64,000 nucleotides of DNA, taken from assembly GCA_963808135.1 (NCBI GenBank), contig CAWEFA010000119.1, positions 1-64,000 of the forward strand, given 5' to 3'. The stretch is from CAWEFA01 sp963808135 (lineage in GTDB: Bacteria > Bacteroidota > Bacteroidia > Bacteroidales > DTGW01). The stretch's first letter is position 1, and every line of letters starts with the position of its first letter. A program made the position numbers and the translations under genes. The notes below the pieces were generated by a model. The model saw only the letters and a program-made list of their open reading frames with translations, ran no database searches and was not told the DNA's origin. Positions 7,905-18,258 of this stretch are shown piece by piece.

Positions 7905-9740
7905 TTATTTTAAAGAGTACACTGCTTTTTCTTTTACCTGCCGGGTTGCATTTATAGGCTCTCCATGTGTTACAGGCGTTATATTGCTTGCTACAAGTTG
8001 CGCAATATCCACAACCGGTTTATCGGTAACCGAGTTAAATGTTTTTTTACAAAGAGGGCAACCTGTAACCAATATATCGGCATTAACAATATCTAATTTT
8101 TCCAAAGCATCATGGGCAATTTGCTTTTTCAGGTTATTGTTCAAATAGGTATTTCCCAAACTTCCGCCACAACAAGGGCTGTTTTCATATTCGTTATCGG
8201 CATTAACAAGCTTTAGGGCGTGATTTATTACTGCCCTCGGCTCGTTGTAAATGCCGGAATTTCTTCCTAATTCGCAGGGATCATGATAAATGGCTGTTTT
8301 CGCCGATTTTTTTACAAATATCCTGTTGTTTTCGATCAAACGCAATATATATTGCGAGTGGTGCAATACTTCAATGCCGAGGTTATATTCCTCTTTGAAA
8401 GCTTTGTAACAAATAGGGCAGGAGGTTACCAATGTTTTTGCGCCTGAAGATTTTATTGCTATTGTATTTTTGTCAACCAACATGCGGGACGATTCCATCT
8501 GACCGGCAAGCATAAGCGGCCTTCCGCAGCATACCGTGCCATCCTTATCGAGAAATTCCCATGAAACGCCTGATTGGTTTAAAATCTTTGACATTGAATT
8601 TTTAATTGAAGGTGTTAAATGGGTCATGCATCCGGCAAAATATAATACATCAGCTTTGATTGACCGTGTTTCGGGAATGTATGAAAAATCGTTGGTCAAC
8701 CGGTTGTTAAATTCAATTCGTTTTGCCAAACGCAATTCAGTAGATTCAATACCTACCGGACAGGCGTTATTGCACCGCCCACAAATAAGGCAATTCTGCG
8801 CAGATTCGTATTTGCATATATTGTAACGAATGTCCCTGATAAAATATGCAGGTTGAATATCATTAATTTCTAAAGCTGACGATAACTGGCATTTATCAAT
8901 GCAAATCCCGCACCGCGAACAGGCATTGAGTTCAACCTGGGAATAAGCGCCTATTTTCTTATTGGTTTTCAGGCCAGCATTACGAAAAATAATTAATAAT
9001 ATTTCAGCCGGAATATGCATGTACCTTGAAAAGGGAAGGAAGGTAAAAAATGAACCCAGGACGATAGAATATGCCCACCATGCGGGATAATGCAAATGTG
9101 TAACAGGCAAAAATGCGGCAAAAAATTTCCCCATTGTTCCCGTAAGAAAATTCCCGTTATGGTGGATGCCCGAACTCAAGCTTTCAGCAATAAGCCTTAA
9201 TGGAAAAATAAACCATATGAATGTGATGGCTAAGCGGTCTCCCAGAATATGGTTTGCTGTCCGCTTCATGTTAAATAAATTAGAGCGAAAGCGTTTTAAC
9301 CAAGCCATAGTAATTCCTGAAAGTACTATTAACAGGAAAAAATCCATTAAAAAACTAAGAATTTTGTCAAAGCGATAGGAAATTGGATTGGGTTCGAAAA
9401 ATTTCAGAAAAATAGGGTAATATGAATGATGAAATGGATCGGGGCTGAAAATTTTCACCTGCAGGTTTCCTATCATAATAAGCATGAACCAGCCAAAGGC
9501 AATGCTCATGTGCATATAGCCGAGTAAAGGATTTGTCCTGTAAATTTTAAAATGTAGCAATGCTTCTTTCAGAATCTCTTTCAGGGATATAAAAATGGAA
9601 AAACTAAAGATATGTTTAACAAGTTTCAGTCTTTCATTTTTGGTTAAAGCAATTATCCATTTGGTAAATTTAAAAGCCAAAAATAAAAGCATAAAATTAA
9701 AACCTGCAAGAAACGGTACAACAAACCAATCGAATTTCAT
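7905..9740 (-). CDS. Membrane-anchored HdrD/DsrK-like iron-sulfur oxidoreductase
   Basis: A 611-residue fusion. About residues 1-250 form several membrane helices resembling a NarI/HdrE-type cytochrome b anchor, with His in the helices. Two 4Fe-4S motifs follow, CSRCGICIDKC and CLICGRCNNACPV. Then come two CCG domains of the HdrB/HdrD kind: the first has CCGRPLMLAG followed by TSCPIC, the second CCGGSLGNTY followed by TGCPLC. Such proteins move electrons between the quinone pool and thiol/disulfide or iron-sulfur partners. It is the last gene of a cluster with HdrA-, HdrB- and two HdrC-like genes, separated from them by a palindromic element. The physiological substrate is unknown. Confidence 0.82.
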   Translation of the reverse strand: MKFDWFVVPFLAGFNFMLLFLAFKFTKWIIALTKNERLKLVKHIFSFSIFISLKEILKEALLHFKIYRTNPLLGYMHMSIAFGWFMLIMIGNLQVKIFSPDPFHHSYYPIFLKFFEPNPISYRFDKILSFLMDFFLLIVLSGITMAWLKRFRSNLFNMKRTANHILGDRLAITFIWFIFPLRLIAESLSSGIHHNGNFLTGTMGKFFAAFLPVTHLHYPAWWAYSIVLGSFFTFLPFSRYMHIPAEILLIIFRNAGLKTNKKIGAYSQVELNACSRCGICIDKCQLSSALEINDIQPAYFIRDIRYNICKYESAQNCLICGRCNNACPVGIESTELRLAKRIEFNNRLTNDFSYIPETRSIKADVLYFAGCMTHLTPSIKNSMSKILNQSGVSWEFLDKDGTVCCGRPLMLAGQMESSRMLVDKNTIAIKSSGAKTLVTSCPICYKAFKEEYNLGIEVLHHSQYILRLIENNRIFVKKSAKTAIYHDPCELGRNSGIYNEPRAVINHALKLVNADNEYENSPCCGGSLGNTYLNNNLKKQIAHDALEKLDIVNADILVTGCPLCKKTFNSVTDKPVVDIAQLVASNITPVTHGEPINATRQVKEKAVYSLK

Positions 9741-9765
9741 AATTTTAAGCCTCCTATCAATTAAA

Positions 9766-9972
9766 CTAATTAACGTGAGTTCGATGTATAAGATATTTAA
9801 AATATGACTGTTGCGTTATTCCCCCTTGGCGAAGGGGGTAGGGGGATTGGATTCTTATTTGCTAAATTGCCAAAAAATATCAATCCCCCTGCCCCCTTTT
9901 CAAAGGGGGACTTGCTTTGTTCTTGATTATATGAAATTTACACATATATTATATCGAACTCACGTTAATTAG
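9766..9972. mobile_element. MITE-like palindromic element with nested inverted repeats
   Basis: The 207-bp element has perfect 20-bp terminal inverted repeats, 9766-9785 (CTAATTAACGTGAGTTCGAT) and 9953-9972. With one mismatch they extend to about 25 bp. Inside, 30-bp arms at 9820-9849 and 9881-9910, built of CCCCCTT / AGGGGGATTG runs, are complementary with four mismatches. The whole can fold as nested hairpins and contains no ORF. Its right end touches the stop codon of the HdrC-like gene. Each end carries TTAA, but no clear longer target duplication is seen. No transposase accompanies it. Confidence 0.75.
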
Positions 9973-10302
9973 CTAATTGCCGTCAAATACTTTTCTCATA
10001 CTTAAAATAAGGTTTCTTGTATTTACATTTCGCGGGCATAACAAGGTACATTTCCCACACAACATACATTTCGAAATTTCTTTCAGCAAATCATTGGTTT
10101 CTCCCCTGGAAATATGAATATTAATCCTGCGTAAACTAAACTGTGTGAAATTTGCGGCGCTGCAAGTCCCGGAACACGTGCCGCAAGCCATGCAATATTC
10201 AAATGAAGGTTCCAGCCCGATAACTTTTTGCTTAATATCAAAGCTATTCTTATCAAAATCAATTTGATTATCCTTATTTACTGTATATCCCCAGTTCGGC
10301 AT
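9973..10302 (-). CDS. HdrC-like 4Fe-4S dicluster protein
   Basis: A 109-residue ferredoxin-like subunit. It carries two complete CxxCxxCxxxC motifs, CMACGTCSGTC (about residues 37-47) and CMLCGKCTLLC (about 79-89), with the short basic linker seen in HdrC proteins. It should relay electrons between the HdrA-like flavoprotein encoded upstream and a CCG-type subunit. The gene starts 45 bases after the broken hdrA-like gene. Its stop codon abuts the right terminal repeat of the palindromic element that separates it from the membrane subunit. Confidence 0.85.
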   Translation of the reverse strand: MPNWGYTVNKDNQIDFDKNSFDIKQKVIGLEPSFEYCMACGTCSGTCSAANFTQFSLRRINIHISRGETNDLLKEISKCMLCGKCTLLCPRNVNTRNLILSMRKVFDGN

Positions 10303-10347
10303 TTTAACTTTTTATTATTTCAGAACCAGATATAATTATATTCCCAA

Positions 10348-11389
10348 TTAGGTAGCCTGATGATTGTTGTTGCTTAAATAATTTACCGTTTGCAAAACTG
10401 CTGAACGGGCATCGGTAAGAGTTTCAGCTATTGATTTAGGGCCTGTGCACGCGCCTGTAACAAAAATACCTTCGGCACCTGTTAAATTAATTTTAGCATG
10501 AACATCGGACGTTTTAATGAAATTATCGTTGTCCACCAGCAATGAACATTTATTGGACAATTCCATTGTACCTTTGGATGATACCATACCAACCATCAGC
10601 ACGGTCATATCCACTGTCAGTTTCAGGGGCCTGCCCGTTAATGTGTCTTCTGCTTTAATAAGCCAGGGTGCCGTCCTGGTTTTCGCAAGCTTCGGAAAGT
10701 CGTCCCCTGATAAAACGGATACCATATTTTGTTTGGGCTTCATAATAAATGCTTTCAAAGTAGCGGTCGAACATTCGCAAATCCATATAAAAACAATATA
10801 TTTCGGCATCGGTTATTGCTTTTTTTACTTCAATTGCCTGTTTAATGGCTGTTACGCAACAAACTTTTGAACAATATGAATTGCCTGCCTTTTCATCGCG
10901 CGAACCTACGCAATGTATAAATGCAATTCTTTTTGGTATGTTACCGTTCAAAGTTTTAATAGGTTTTCCCGAATTGAATTTTTCTTCCAGGTCAGCCGAT
11001 GTAATTACATTATCGTAAATCCCGTAACCGTATTCTTCTTTTTTGGCAGCATCGAACAAGTCGAACCCGGAAGCAACAACTATTGCATCGGTTTCAATGT
11101 TTTGGCCATCGGTTAAATTAAGTGTAAAATTTCCGTTTGTGCGGTTTATTTTATGTACCTCTGCGCTAAAGTGTACATCAACTTTATCCTGAATTGTGGA
11201 CTTTAATTGATTTACTATTTCTAAAGCCGGTTTTTGGTCGGGGAACAAATGATGCCAATTGGCAACATGTCCGCCGAGTTTGTTGCTTTTTTCAAGCAGG
11301 GTTACTTCAAAACCCAGAGAAACTAAGTTGCCGGCAACCTCCATTCCTGCAATACCGCCACCGATAACTGTTATTTTATTTTTCTTCAT
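10348..11389 (-). pseudogene. HdrA-like FAD flavoprotein, reading frame broken
   Basis: A flavoprotein subunit of the heterodisulfide-reductase / QmoA type. The first frame (11389-10655) has the Rossmann motif VIGGGIAGMEVA, the HCVGSRDEKAGNSYC segment and SKVCCVTAIKQA, whose cysteines bind an iron-sulfur cluster in HdrA. It ends in a stop near 10655. The second frame continues at once with LIKAEDTLTGRPLKL and the C-terminal FAD motif GIFVTGACTGPKSIAE, ending at 10348. Removing one base near 10662 rejoins them into about 346 residues. The rest is intact, so sequence error or a very recent mutation is likely. It lacks the extra ferredoxin domains of methanogen HdrA. Confidence 0.8.
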
Positions 11390-11427
11390 TTATTTAACTC
11401 ACTTTTCTTCAAATTAATTTTTTAGCA

Positions 11428-12501
11428 TTAACAATATGATTTTAGCATTTCGGGCATTAATGGTTTTCCCATAAATTTTCCATTTGGCCCCAGGTATTTC
11501 TTTTTTGGGTCATAAACAATTCCCATCTTATCAAGCAGAGGCTCCATGGCCACCTGGTGCAATTGCAGGCCAATATCCCACGGATCGTAACCCAGAACAA
11601 GGCCGGCAAGCTCTTCGTAAGTGAGCACCGGAATGCCCAACCCATCCTGGCCATAAGTTTTACCTTCCAGTTCGCTGATTGCATATTGCCACCTGTCGAG
11701 AAACATAGGACAGCCTGGACAGTTGGTAAGGATAAGATCAGGCTTATAAGGCTCCATTGATTCAAATTTCTTTTTTGAACAGGCAACAGAAAATCCCCTG
11801 TTTGCTTTCACCAGATATTGCCTGAAGCCAAAACCGCAACAATGGCGGCGTTCAGGATAATCAATCACTTCGCCGCCCCATGATTCGATCATGCCTACCA
11901 GTACATAAGGATATTCTGCCCCACCAACGCCTTGCTGGGGAAACATTTTCGAGTAGTGGCAACCTATATGTTCAACGGCACGTAAAGGCTGGCCGGTTAT
12001 TGTGTTTATCAATTTATGTTTTGCCCTGACTGCAATTTCATTCCTGAATTTGTAGATAATATCGCTTGCGTGGGCCATATTTTTTGGAATTTCAAATTCA
12101 CGGCCGGTAGCTTTCTTTAGGTTCTGCCGCACTCTTACAAGTATTTCAGGATGATGGTGCCATGTGTCAAGAACTTCTGAATATAATCCGAATGAAGTTA
12201 TACATGATGGAAGAACATTTTCATAACCGTTTTCGGTCATAAGCGCAAACTGGCGGGCTGCAATAGTCATTGAAGTTTCGAAAGGCACAATATCGCCGTG
12301 ATAACCAATGCCGGAGCAAGTGGTATGGGCAGGGTCTTCATAAATATCTTTTCCAAGTTCTTCTTTCATTATTCGAAGAAAAGTAGTTTCAGCGCCTGGA
12401 AAAAATGTTTGCCTAACACAACTGCGCAAATAAAAATAATGGTCATCGGCAATTTCTTTCTGATAATTTTTCCAGATTGTCATTTTAGCTTCATTGTTCA
12501 T
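11428..12501 (-). CDS. HdrB-like CCG-domain subunit
   Basis: A 357-residue heterodisulfide-reductase subunit B family protein. The C-terminal CCG domain is complete: GCHYSKMF, then RRHCCGFGFRQYL, then LTNCPGCPMFLDRW, giving the cysteines that hold a non-cubane iron-sulfur cluster in HdrB. The N-terminal CCG half is weaker (TTCSGIGYHG, VLPSCITSFG) with fewer cysteines. It overlaps the upstream HdrC-like gene by 4 bases and is followed 38 bases later by the HdrA-like gene, so it is part of one operon. It probably forms the catalytic or electron-bifurcating partner; the disulfide substrate is unknown. Confidence 0.85.
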   Translation of the reverse strand: MNNEAKMTIWKNYQKEIADDHYFYLRSCVRQTFFPGAETTFLRIMKEELGKDIYEDPAHTTCSGIGYHGDIVPFETSMTIAARQFALMTENGYENVLPSCITSFGLYSEVLDTWHHHPEILVRVRQNLKKATGREFEIPKNMAHASDIIYKFRNEIAVRAKHKLINTITGQPLRAVEHIGCHYSKMFPQQGVGGAEYPYVLVGMIESWGGEVIDYPERRHCCGFGFRQYLVKANRGFSVACSKKKFESMEPYKPDLILTNCPGCPMFLDRWQYAISELEGKTYGQDGLGIPVLTYEELAGLVLGYDPWDIGLQLHQVAMEPLLDKMGIVYDPKKKYLGPNGKFMGKPLMPEMLKSYC

Positions 12502-13208
12502 CTTAAGTTGTGCGTATTATTATTATTTGAATAAATATGCCGGACGTATTCGTTATCAATTCCGTCTTTAATTTCCAAGCCCATTTCGATGGATTTTTTT
12601 AAAGAAAATTCTTCTATTTTTTTAAATCTCTCAGTTGCCCCTGTAATATCAAATATTTTCTTTATTTCCTCAAGCGCTTCGTCAGGAATTTTTCTCATAA
12701 TGCCTGGCCCGTTACCTTTATAATTTGCACCTAAACGTTCAAAAACGTCAGCCCAATGTTTCTGACGCCAATCCCAAACAGGGCCTTGTTCAGGATGGCC
12801 GTCAATTCCAACGCCTTCGAGATAAAGGCAATAACCTGTGGTTAAAATCCAATTTCCAATTGTGCGTTTTATATACAATTGTTGGCGGCCTTTTTCCGAT
12901 TCGGTAAAATAACCTTTTTCCTGTGCCATTGCCCGAAGTGCTATAATAATTAAACCGGGTGCATTGTCACGGGGGCATCGGGTTTTACAGCTCATACATT
13001 CTCCACAATACCAAATAGTATCGCTTTTCAGAAGTTTCTCAATTTCTTTGTCATCCCCAAATTGGACTGTATCGGCAATTTCACGTGGGTCGTAATTATA
13101 AAACTCGGCTGCCGGGCAAATAGCGGTACAGGTTCCGCAATTGATACATGCTTTTAACCCTTCCTGTAAATGCACATCAAGCATTAATTCATCATTCAGT
13201 TTGCCCAT
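12498..13208 (-). CDS. HdrC-like 4Fe-4S subunit (first gene of the hdr cluster)
   Basis: A 236-residue iron-sulfur protein with CINCGTCTAICP (about residues 20-31) and CGECMSCKTRCP (about 68-79), the two 4Fe-4S sites of HdrC. The long helical C-terminal extension (GIDGHPEQGPVWDWRQKHW...) exceeds the size of typical HdrC and seems specific to this operon type. It overlaps the HdrB-like gene by 4 bases. It differs clearly from the shorter HdrC-like gene at 9973-10302, so the cluster carries two. Upstream is a 292-base non-coding gap with nothing I recognise. Confidence 0.85.
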   Translation of the reverse strand: MGKLNDELMLDVHLQEGLKACINCGTCTAICPAAEFYNYDPREIADTVQFGDDKEIEKLLKSDTIWYCGECMSCKTRCPRDNAPGLIIIALRAMAQEKGYFTESEKGRQQLYIKRTIGNWILTTGYCLYLEGVGIDGHPEQGPVWDWRQKHWADVFERLGANYKGNGPGIMRKIPDEALEEIKKIFDITGATERFKKIEEFSLKKSIEMGLEIKDGIDNEYVRHIYSNNNNTHNLR

Positions 13209-13500
13209 AATAATTATTTTGCTGATGTTTCAAAATTATATTAAAGTCCGGTGTAAGTAAATAGAACGAAAGACCTAGAATTCGGGCATCTTTTCCCTAT
13301 GACATATTTACCACCCGACTATTGGTATTTTTACCTATCAATATAAAAATTTGAGTTAGCTGGCGATAAATTCTGAATAGAGTTAGGATATGAATTTGCC
13401 TGAAAAGGCTTTATGGAGAACCTAATGTGGTTTAAAATAGTTGATGACAAATTTCAACCCGCAGAGAGTTGAAGTTTAAAAATAATACCGGGGACAAATT

Positions 13501-14337
13501 TTATCCTCCAGTTGCACTGAAACTGCCTAAAAATTCCTTAGGTTTTGGGTTTACTACCATTACAGGAATTTTTACATCGTTGGCATATTTTTTGTTCTGA
13601 TGGGCCAATTAAATAATCAGCAAGGGTTAATGCTCTTGAAGCCATAATAAGGATAAGGTCTGCATTTAATCCAGCAGCATATTCAATAATTTCTTTTTCA
13701 AAGTTTGCTTTTTTACCAACTGATTTAATGTCAAAAGTAATATCGGCGCTTTCGAAATATTTTTTTGTAAAAATTATATTTGAGTGAATATTTCTGCGAA
13801 ACAACTTGTCTGATGCAATTGGATGTACAATGTAAATGCTAAAATGATATAGTTTATACAGGTAATGTGCCCATTTGATTTTTTCCTTATTTTCTTTTTT
13901 GAAATCAATAGGGAATATAATAGTTTCGATTTTCGGCCGATTTAGGATTGTCCTGAACTATAAGGAAAGGAGCACGGCTACCCCGGATAACCCTTAAAGC
14001 CCGACTGCCAATAAACCGCTCGATTCCACTTACACCATGAGTTCCCATTACAACTGCTTCTATATTGTTTTCAGATGCATATTTACTTATGGTTTTGTAA
14101 ATACTTCCTTTTAGCACAACAACTTTTAGGTTTTATTTTATGAGTTTCATTTAACTTTTCGGCAATATCTTCAAGTTTTTTTTGTAACGTTTCAAATTCA
14201 TTTTCAGATTTTGCAACATGCAATAACGCTATTTCATCTCCGGTAGTAATGGATAAATTAACAGCATGGGCAAACGCATATTCCGATTTTACCGTAAAAT
14301 CCCAAAGCACCAAAATTGTCTTAATTTTACTTTCCAT
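13501..14337 (-). pseudogene. Tandem universal stress protein (UspA), frame broken three times
   Basis: A double Usp-domain protein of about 278 residues, the usual Bacteroidota length. The first domain starts KIKTILVLWDFT and includes MGTHGVSGIERFIGSRA, the nucleotide-binding loop. The second resumes at IIFPIDF and includes MASRALTLADYLIGPS, ending in VNPKPKEFLGSFSATGG. One extra base each at an AAAA run (14124-14127), near GGCC (13935-13938) and an A6 run (13588-13593; read on the minus strand) would restore a single frame. The downstream parts are well preserved, so the breaks may be sequencing errors. Confidence 0.78.
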
Positions 14338-14430
14338 AGCATTCTTTTTATTTGTCCAAATATATGAACTGATTTAGAAATATAGTATTTTTGATTGCTA
14401 AATCTTTAGTTTAATGATTACGCCCTAATT

Positions 14431-17400
14431 TATGAATTTTATTAAAATAATTATAAAATCAAGTTGTTTTTTTTTAGGGTTTATTATAATTTTTATTTCA
14501 CCTGCCTATTCCAATAACCCCATAAGGCTTACAGAATCAGGGATTCCATTAATTCAAAAATTTTCTTTCCCAAATTTTTATTTATAGTAGGAAAATTTTC
14601 TGTTTATGAAGATTCTTCGGGAATTTTCCTTATCGGGGCTAAAGATAAAATTATTATTTTCTATGGCAATGAATTTATGTCCATAAAATTAAAAGGACAA
14701 ATAAATGTTCTTTCCAATCAGAAATCTATTTTCTACACCGGTTTCAATTCATTGGGGCTGGTAAAGCTTTATAAATACAGCCTTCCTCAACTTATTCCTA
14801 TTGTCGATAATAATAATAAAAATGACAGTTCATTTGGTCAGATTAACAATGTTTACGTATCGAATGGTTTGATAATATTTAATAATGACAAGAAATTGTT
14901 TCAGTTCGATGGCACAAATTTTTCAATTGTCGACAGCAGCAAAATAAAACTTCAATTATTTAAAGTTGCGGAAGACATTTTTGTTTATCAATATTGAATC
15001 AGGGCTATTTAATTTTTCAATGGGGAAATTAATTAGAAATTAGAATGGGGATAAAGTTTCCAAAATGAGTATTGAATCAATTCTTCCATTTGAAAATTAT
15101 TTCCTGATAAAATCAAAAGAAAATCCATCATTTCTAAAACTCAATAATAATGGGATAGCGCCTTTAAAATTCGGATTTGAGACGTATCTTGATAAAGCAG
15201 GTTTCTCCGATGCTATTTTCATCCAGGGTAATAACCTTGTTATTGGCACTAAAAGCGCCGGTATAATTATTTATAACTATAATTTGCATACAATAAAAAC
15301 TATTGGCGTTGACAAAGGATTATTGGATAATACTGTAAACAACCTGCATCTTGACAAGGTTGGCAACCTTTGGGTGTTGCACGACAAGGGAATTAGCAGG
15401 ATTGAATTAAATTTACCCATAAAAGTTTATAGCCATTTTGCAGGAATTTCAGGAAATGTGAAATGATATTATCAGGTTTAACGGGTTGCTTTACTTAGCA
15501 ACTTCAAATGGTTTGTTGAAAGGCGGGATAGTTAATAATTCAAGCACCAGAATTTTTAACCAGCCTTATTTTTCAAAAGTCGAAGGGATTGTTAATGAAT
15601 GTATAAAATTGGAAATCGACGGGAAAAATTTATTTGTTATTACCCCAACCGGAATTTATAAATTAGAGAAAGACGAAGCAAAATTAATTTTTAAGGATGA
15701 TATTAATTGTATAGTTAATGCCAGGTTAAATAATGTAACGTATTATTTAGGGAACGAACAGGGCTTAACGGTTATAAAATATGTTAACGATAAATTTGAA
15801 GTTGTTAAAAAGCTTTCAGCTAAATGGTTATGCAGTTTTAGAAATATCCATTGAAAACGACAATACTGTTTGGATAAAAACCTCAAGTAATAAGCTTCTC
15901 ATGTTGTCCGACAAAAAAGACTATTTTAAATCCAATAGCAATTATTTAATTTTCGGGGAAGCAAACGGACTTCCCGCAGAAACTGTGAATTTTCATATAC
16001 TATCAACTCCAAAAGGCGTAAGGATTTGTTATCCCGACTCAATTTTAAGCTATAATTCGGCAAAAAACAAGTTCGAAAATGTTGAGGTTTCCGATCTCAG
16101 TTATTTAAAAGAAATTCCCTGGTTGGTGGAAGCTTCTGCAGACAGGTTTGGAAACAAGTGGTACTATATTTCAAGTTCAATTGAACATCTACAAGGGGTT
16201 TTGATGTATAAAACATCGCAAAACAAAAATTTCCGAAAACCGGTATTTTTTAATACCGGAACTAATATGAGCCCGATATATATCGATTCTTCAAATGTTT
16301 GGATTGGTGGAGAAAACAAGCTTCTTCAATTTGATAATGAAGCGCATCCATTAGCGGAATTTCTCTGCCATAATTAAAAGAATAATTATTGGCAAAGATT
16401 CAGTTTTAAGAATTGAACTTGAAGACCCGGAAATTAATTACAGGTTTAAAAATATAACTTTTGAAGTATCTTCAACTTGTTTTGAAGGTGAGCCATATAT
16501 AAGGTACGGCTACAAACTGGAAGGCTATAATAAAAAATGGACCAATTGGACACGCGAAAGCATATTCAGTTTCCATAACCTTCCTCCGGGGAAATACAAT
16601 TTAGTTATCGGGGCATTAAATATCGATGGTTCTGTTTCTGACGAAACAAACCTGCAGTATTATATTTCACATCCATTCTATCTGACACTACCCGCCTATA
16701 TTTTCTATTTTATAGTTTTTTTGATAATAATATTTGTCGCTTTGCGCTGGCACACTTGGATATTTTTAAGAAACAAGGAAAATCTTGAAAAAATTGTTTT
16801 CGAACGTACTGAAGAAATTCTTAAAGAAAAAGAAAAGAGCGAAGTGCTAATCGCAAATTTGTTACCTAAAGGCACAGCCGATGAATTAAAATTAACCGGC
16901 AAAGCTACTTCGCATAAATTTTCCATGGTAACAGTTCTTTTTTCAGATATTCAGGGATTTACAAAAATTGCTGAACACATGAACCCGGAATTGCTTATTG
17001 ACCAGCTCGATGCATTTTTCTTTCAATTTGATATGGTTGTTGAAAAGTATAATATTGAAAAAATTAAAACCATTGGCGATGCATACATGTGTGCAGGCGG
17101 CATCCCGCACAAAAACATTACCAACCCGGTTGAAGTGGTTCTGGCCGCTTTGGAAATGATAGAATATATGCAGGAATTAAAATCGAAAAATATTGACATC
17201 TGGGATTTACGTATCGGCATTCACACCGGTTCGGTAATTGCCGGGGTTGTAGGACATAAAAAAATGTCGTACGATATTTGGGGCGACACCGTAAACACTG
17301 CAAGCGGGATGGAATCTTCAGGCGAAGCCGGTAAAGTTAATATTTTCCCGGACATACCTATGAATTGGTAAAGGATTTTTTCATCTGCGAACATCGGGGT

Positions 17401-18111
17401 AAAATGCCTGTAAAATATAAAGGCGATATTGATATGTATTTTGTAGAAGGCATTAAGCCTGAATTTGCAATAGATACAAAATACATCCCTAATAAAAAAT
17501 TCTTTATTAAACTTCAGCTTCTGAGATTGCTTGATTTGGAAGAAGCTATTTTCGAAAAATTGAGCGCTGAATTGCCAGGCGATTTATATTTTCATAACGT
17601 TGAAAGGGCTCGCGATGTTTATAATTTGGTCGATTTATTTTGCAGGGCAGAAAATGTATCGGATGAAGAAAAACTTATGCTCCATACCGCAACTCTTTTA
17701 CACGATGTGGGATATATTTGGGCTTACGATAACCATGAAGATTATAGTATTAATTATGCCCGCGAATTGTTACCAAAATTTAAATATTCGCCTGAACAAA
17801 TTGATGCTATTGTAGAACTCATTGAAGCTACTAAACGAATGCAAAAACCTAAAAGCAGGGTTGAGGAAATATTACTCGACGCTGGTATGTTTTATATTTC
17901 AAGGGCTGACTTTATAAACCTAAATAATTTATATTTTAAAGAATTGTACGATAAAAGAAAAGTTACTTCAAAAGAAGAATGGGACAAAATGCAGATCGTT
18001 CTTTTGTCAAATCATAAATTTTATACACATGTAGCAAATGCATTACGTGATGTCAGTTCTGAACAACAAATTGAAAATATACTTTTGGCATCAAGAAAAT
18101 CTGACAAGTGA
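14431..18111 (+). pseudogene. Propeller sensor - class III nucleotide cyclase - HD domain protein, frame broken
   Basis: One gene of about 1225 residues is recovered by joining frames. It has a signal peptide at 14431 (MNFIKIIIKSS...), beta-propeller repeats (SGNVNDIIRFN, YLATSNGL, NLWVLHDKG), and a Y_Y_Y-type domain (RYGYKLEGYNKKWTNW). A membrane helix lies at about 16690-16750, then a short coiled coil and a class III cyclase domain (TVLFSDIQGFT, IKTIGDAYM, IGIHTGSVIAG, YDIWGDTVN). At the C-terminus is an HD-like domain (LHTATLLHDVGYIWAYDNHEDY). Frame changes lie near 14577, 14980, 15462, 15822, 16361 and 17345, mostly at short homopolymers, and an in-frame TAG is at 15041. It would sense an extracytoplasmic signal and make cAMP or cGMP. 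Confidence 0.78.
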
Positions 18112-18149
18112 TTATTTAATCAATTTGTTAAAAAATAAAAATATTAAAA

Positions 18150-18180
18150 TGAGCAGTCGATAGGCTGCTCACTTTATAAT
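18150..18180 (+). terminator. Hairpin after the cyclase gene
   Basis: A perfect 7-bp stem, TGAGCAG (18150-18156) with CTGCTCA (18165-18171), is followed by ACTTTATAATAATT. It lies 39 bases past the cyclase stop. The T tract is short, so termination may be weak. Confidence 0.5.
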
Positions 18181-18258
18181 AATTAATTGTTTACTTTTAT
18201 ACGGTAAAATAATAAATAAATTTTAAACAAATTTTTATTGTAAAAGCAGGCTTTAATA

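Noticed and set aside
10655..10670. hdrA-like frameshift considered as programmed ribosomal frameshifting
   Set aside because: No slippery heptamer or downstream structure is evident, and similar one-base breaks occur in many unrelated genes of the window.
15041..15043. In-frame TAG in the cyclase gene considered as stop-codon recoding
   Set aside because: It is the only such case, other genes end normally, and the gene has several indels nearby; error or decay is simpler.
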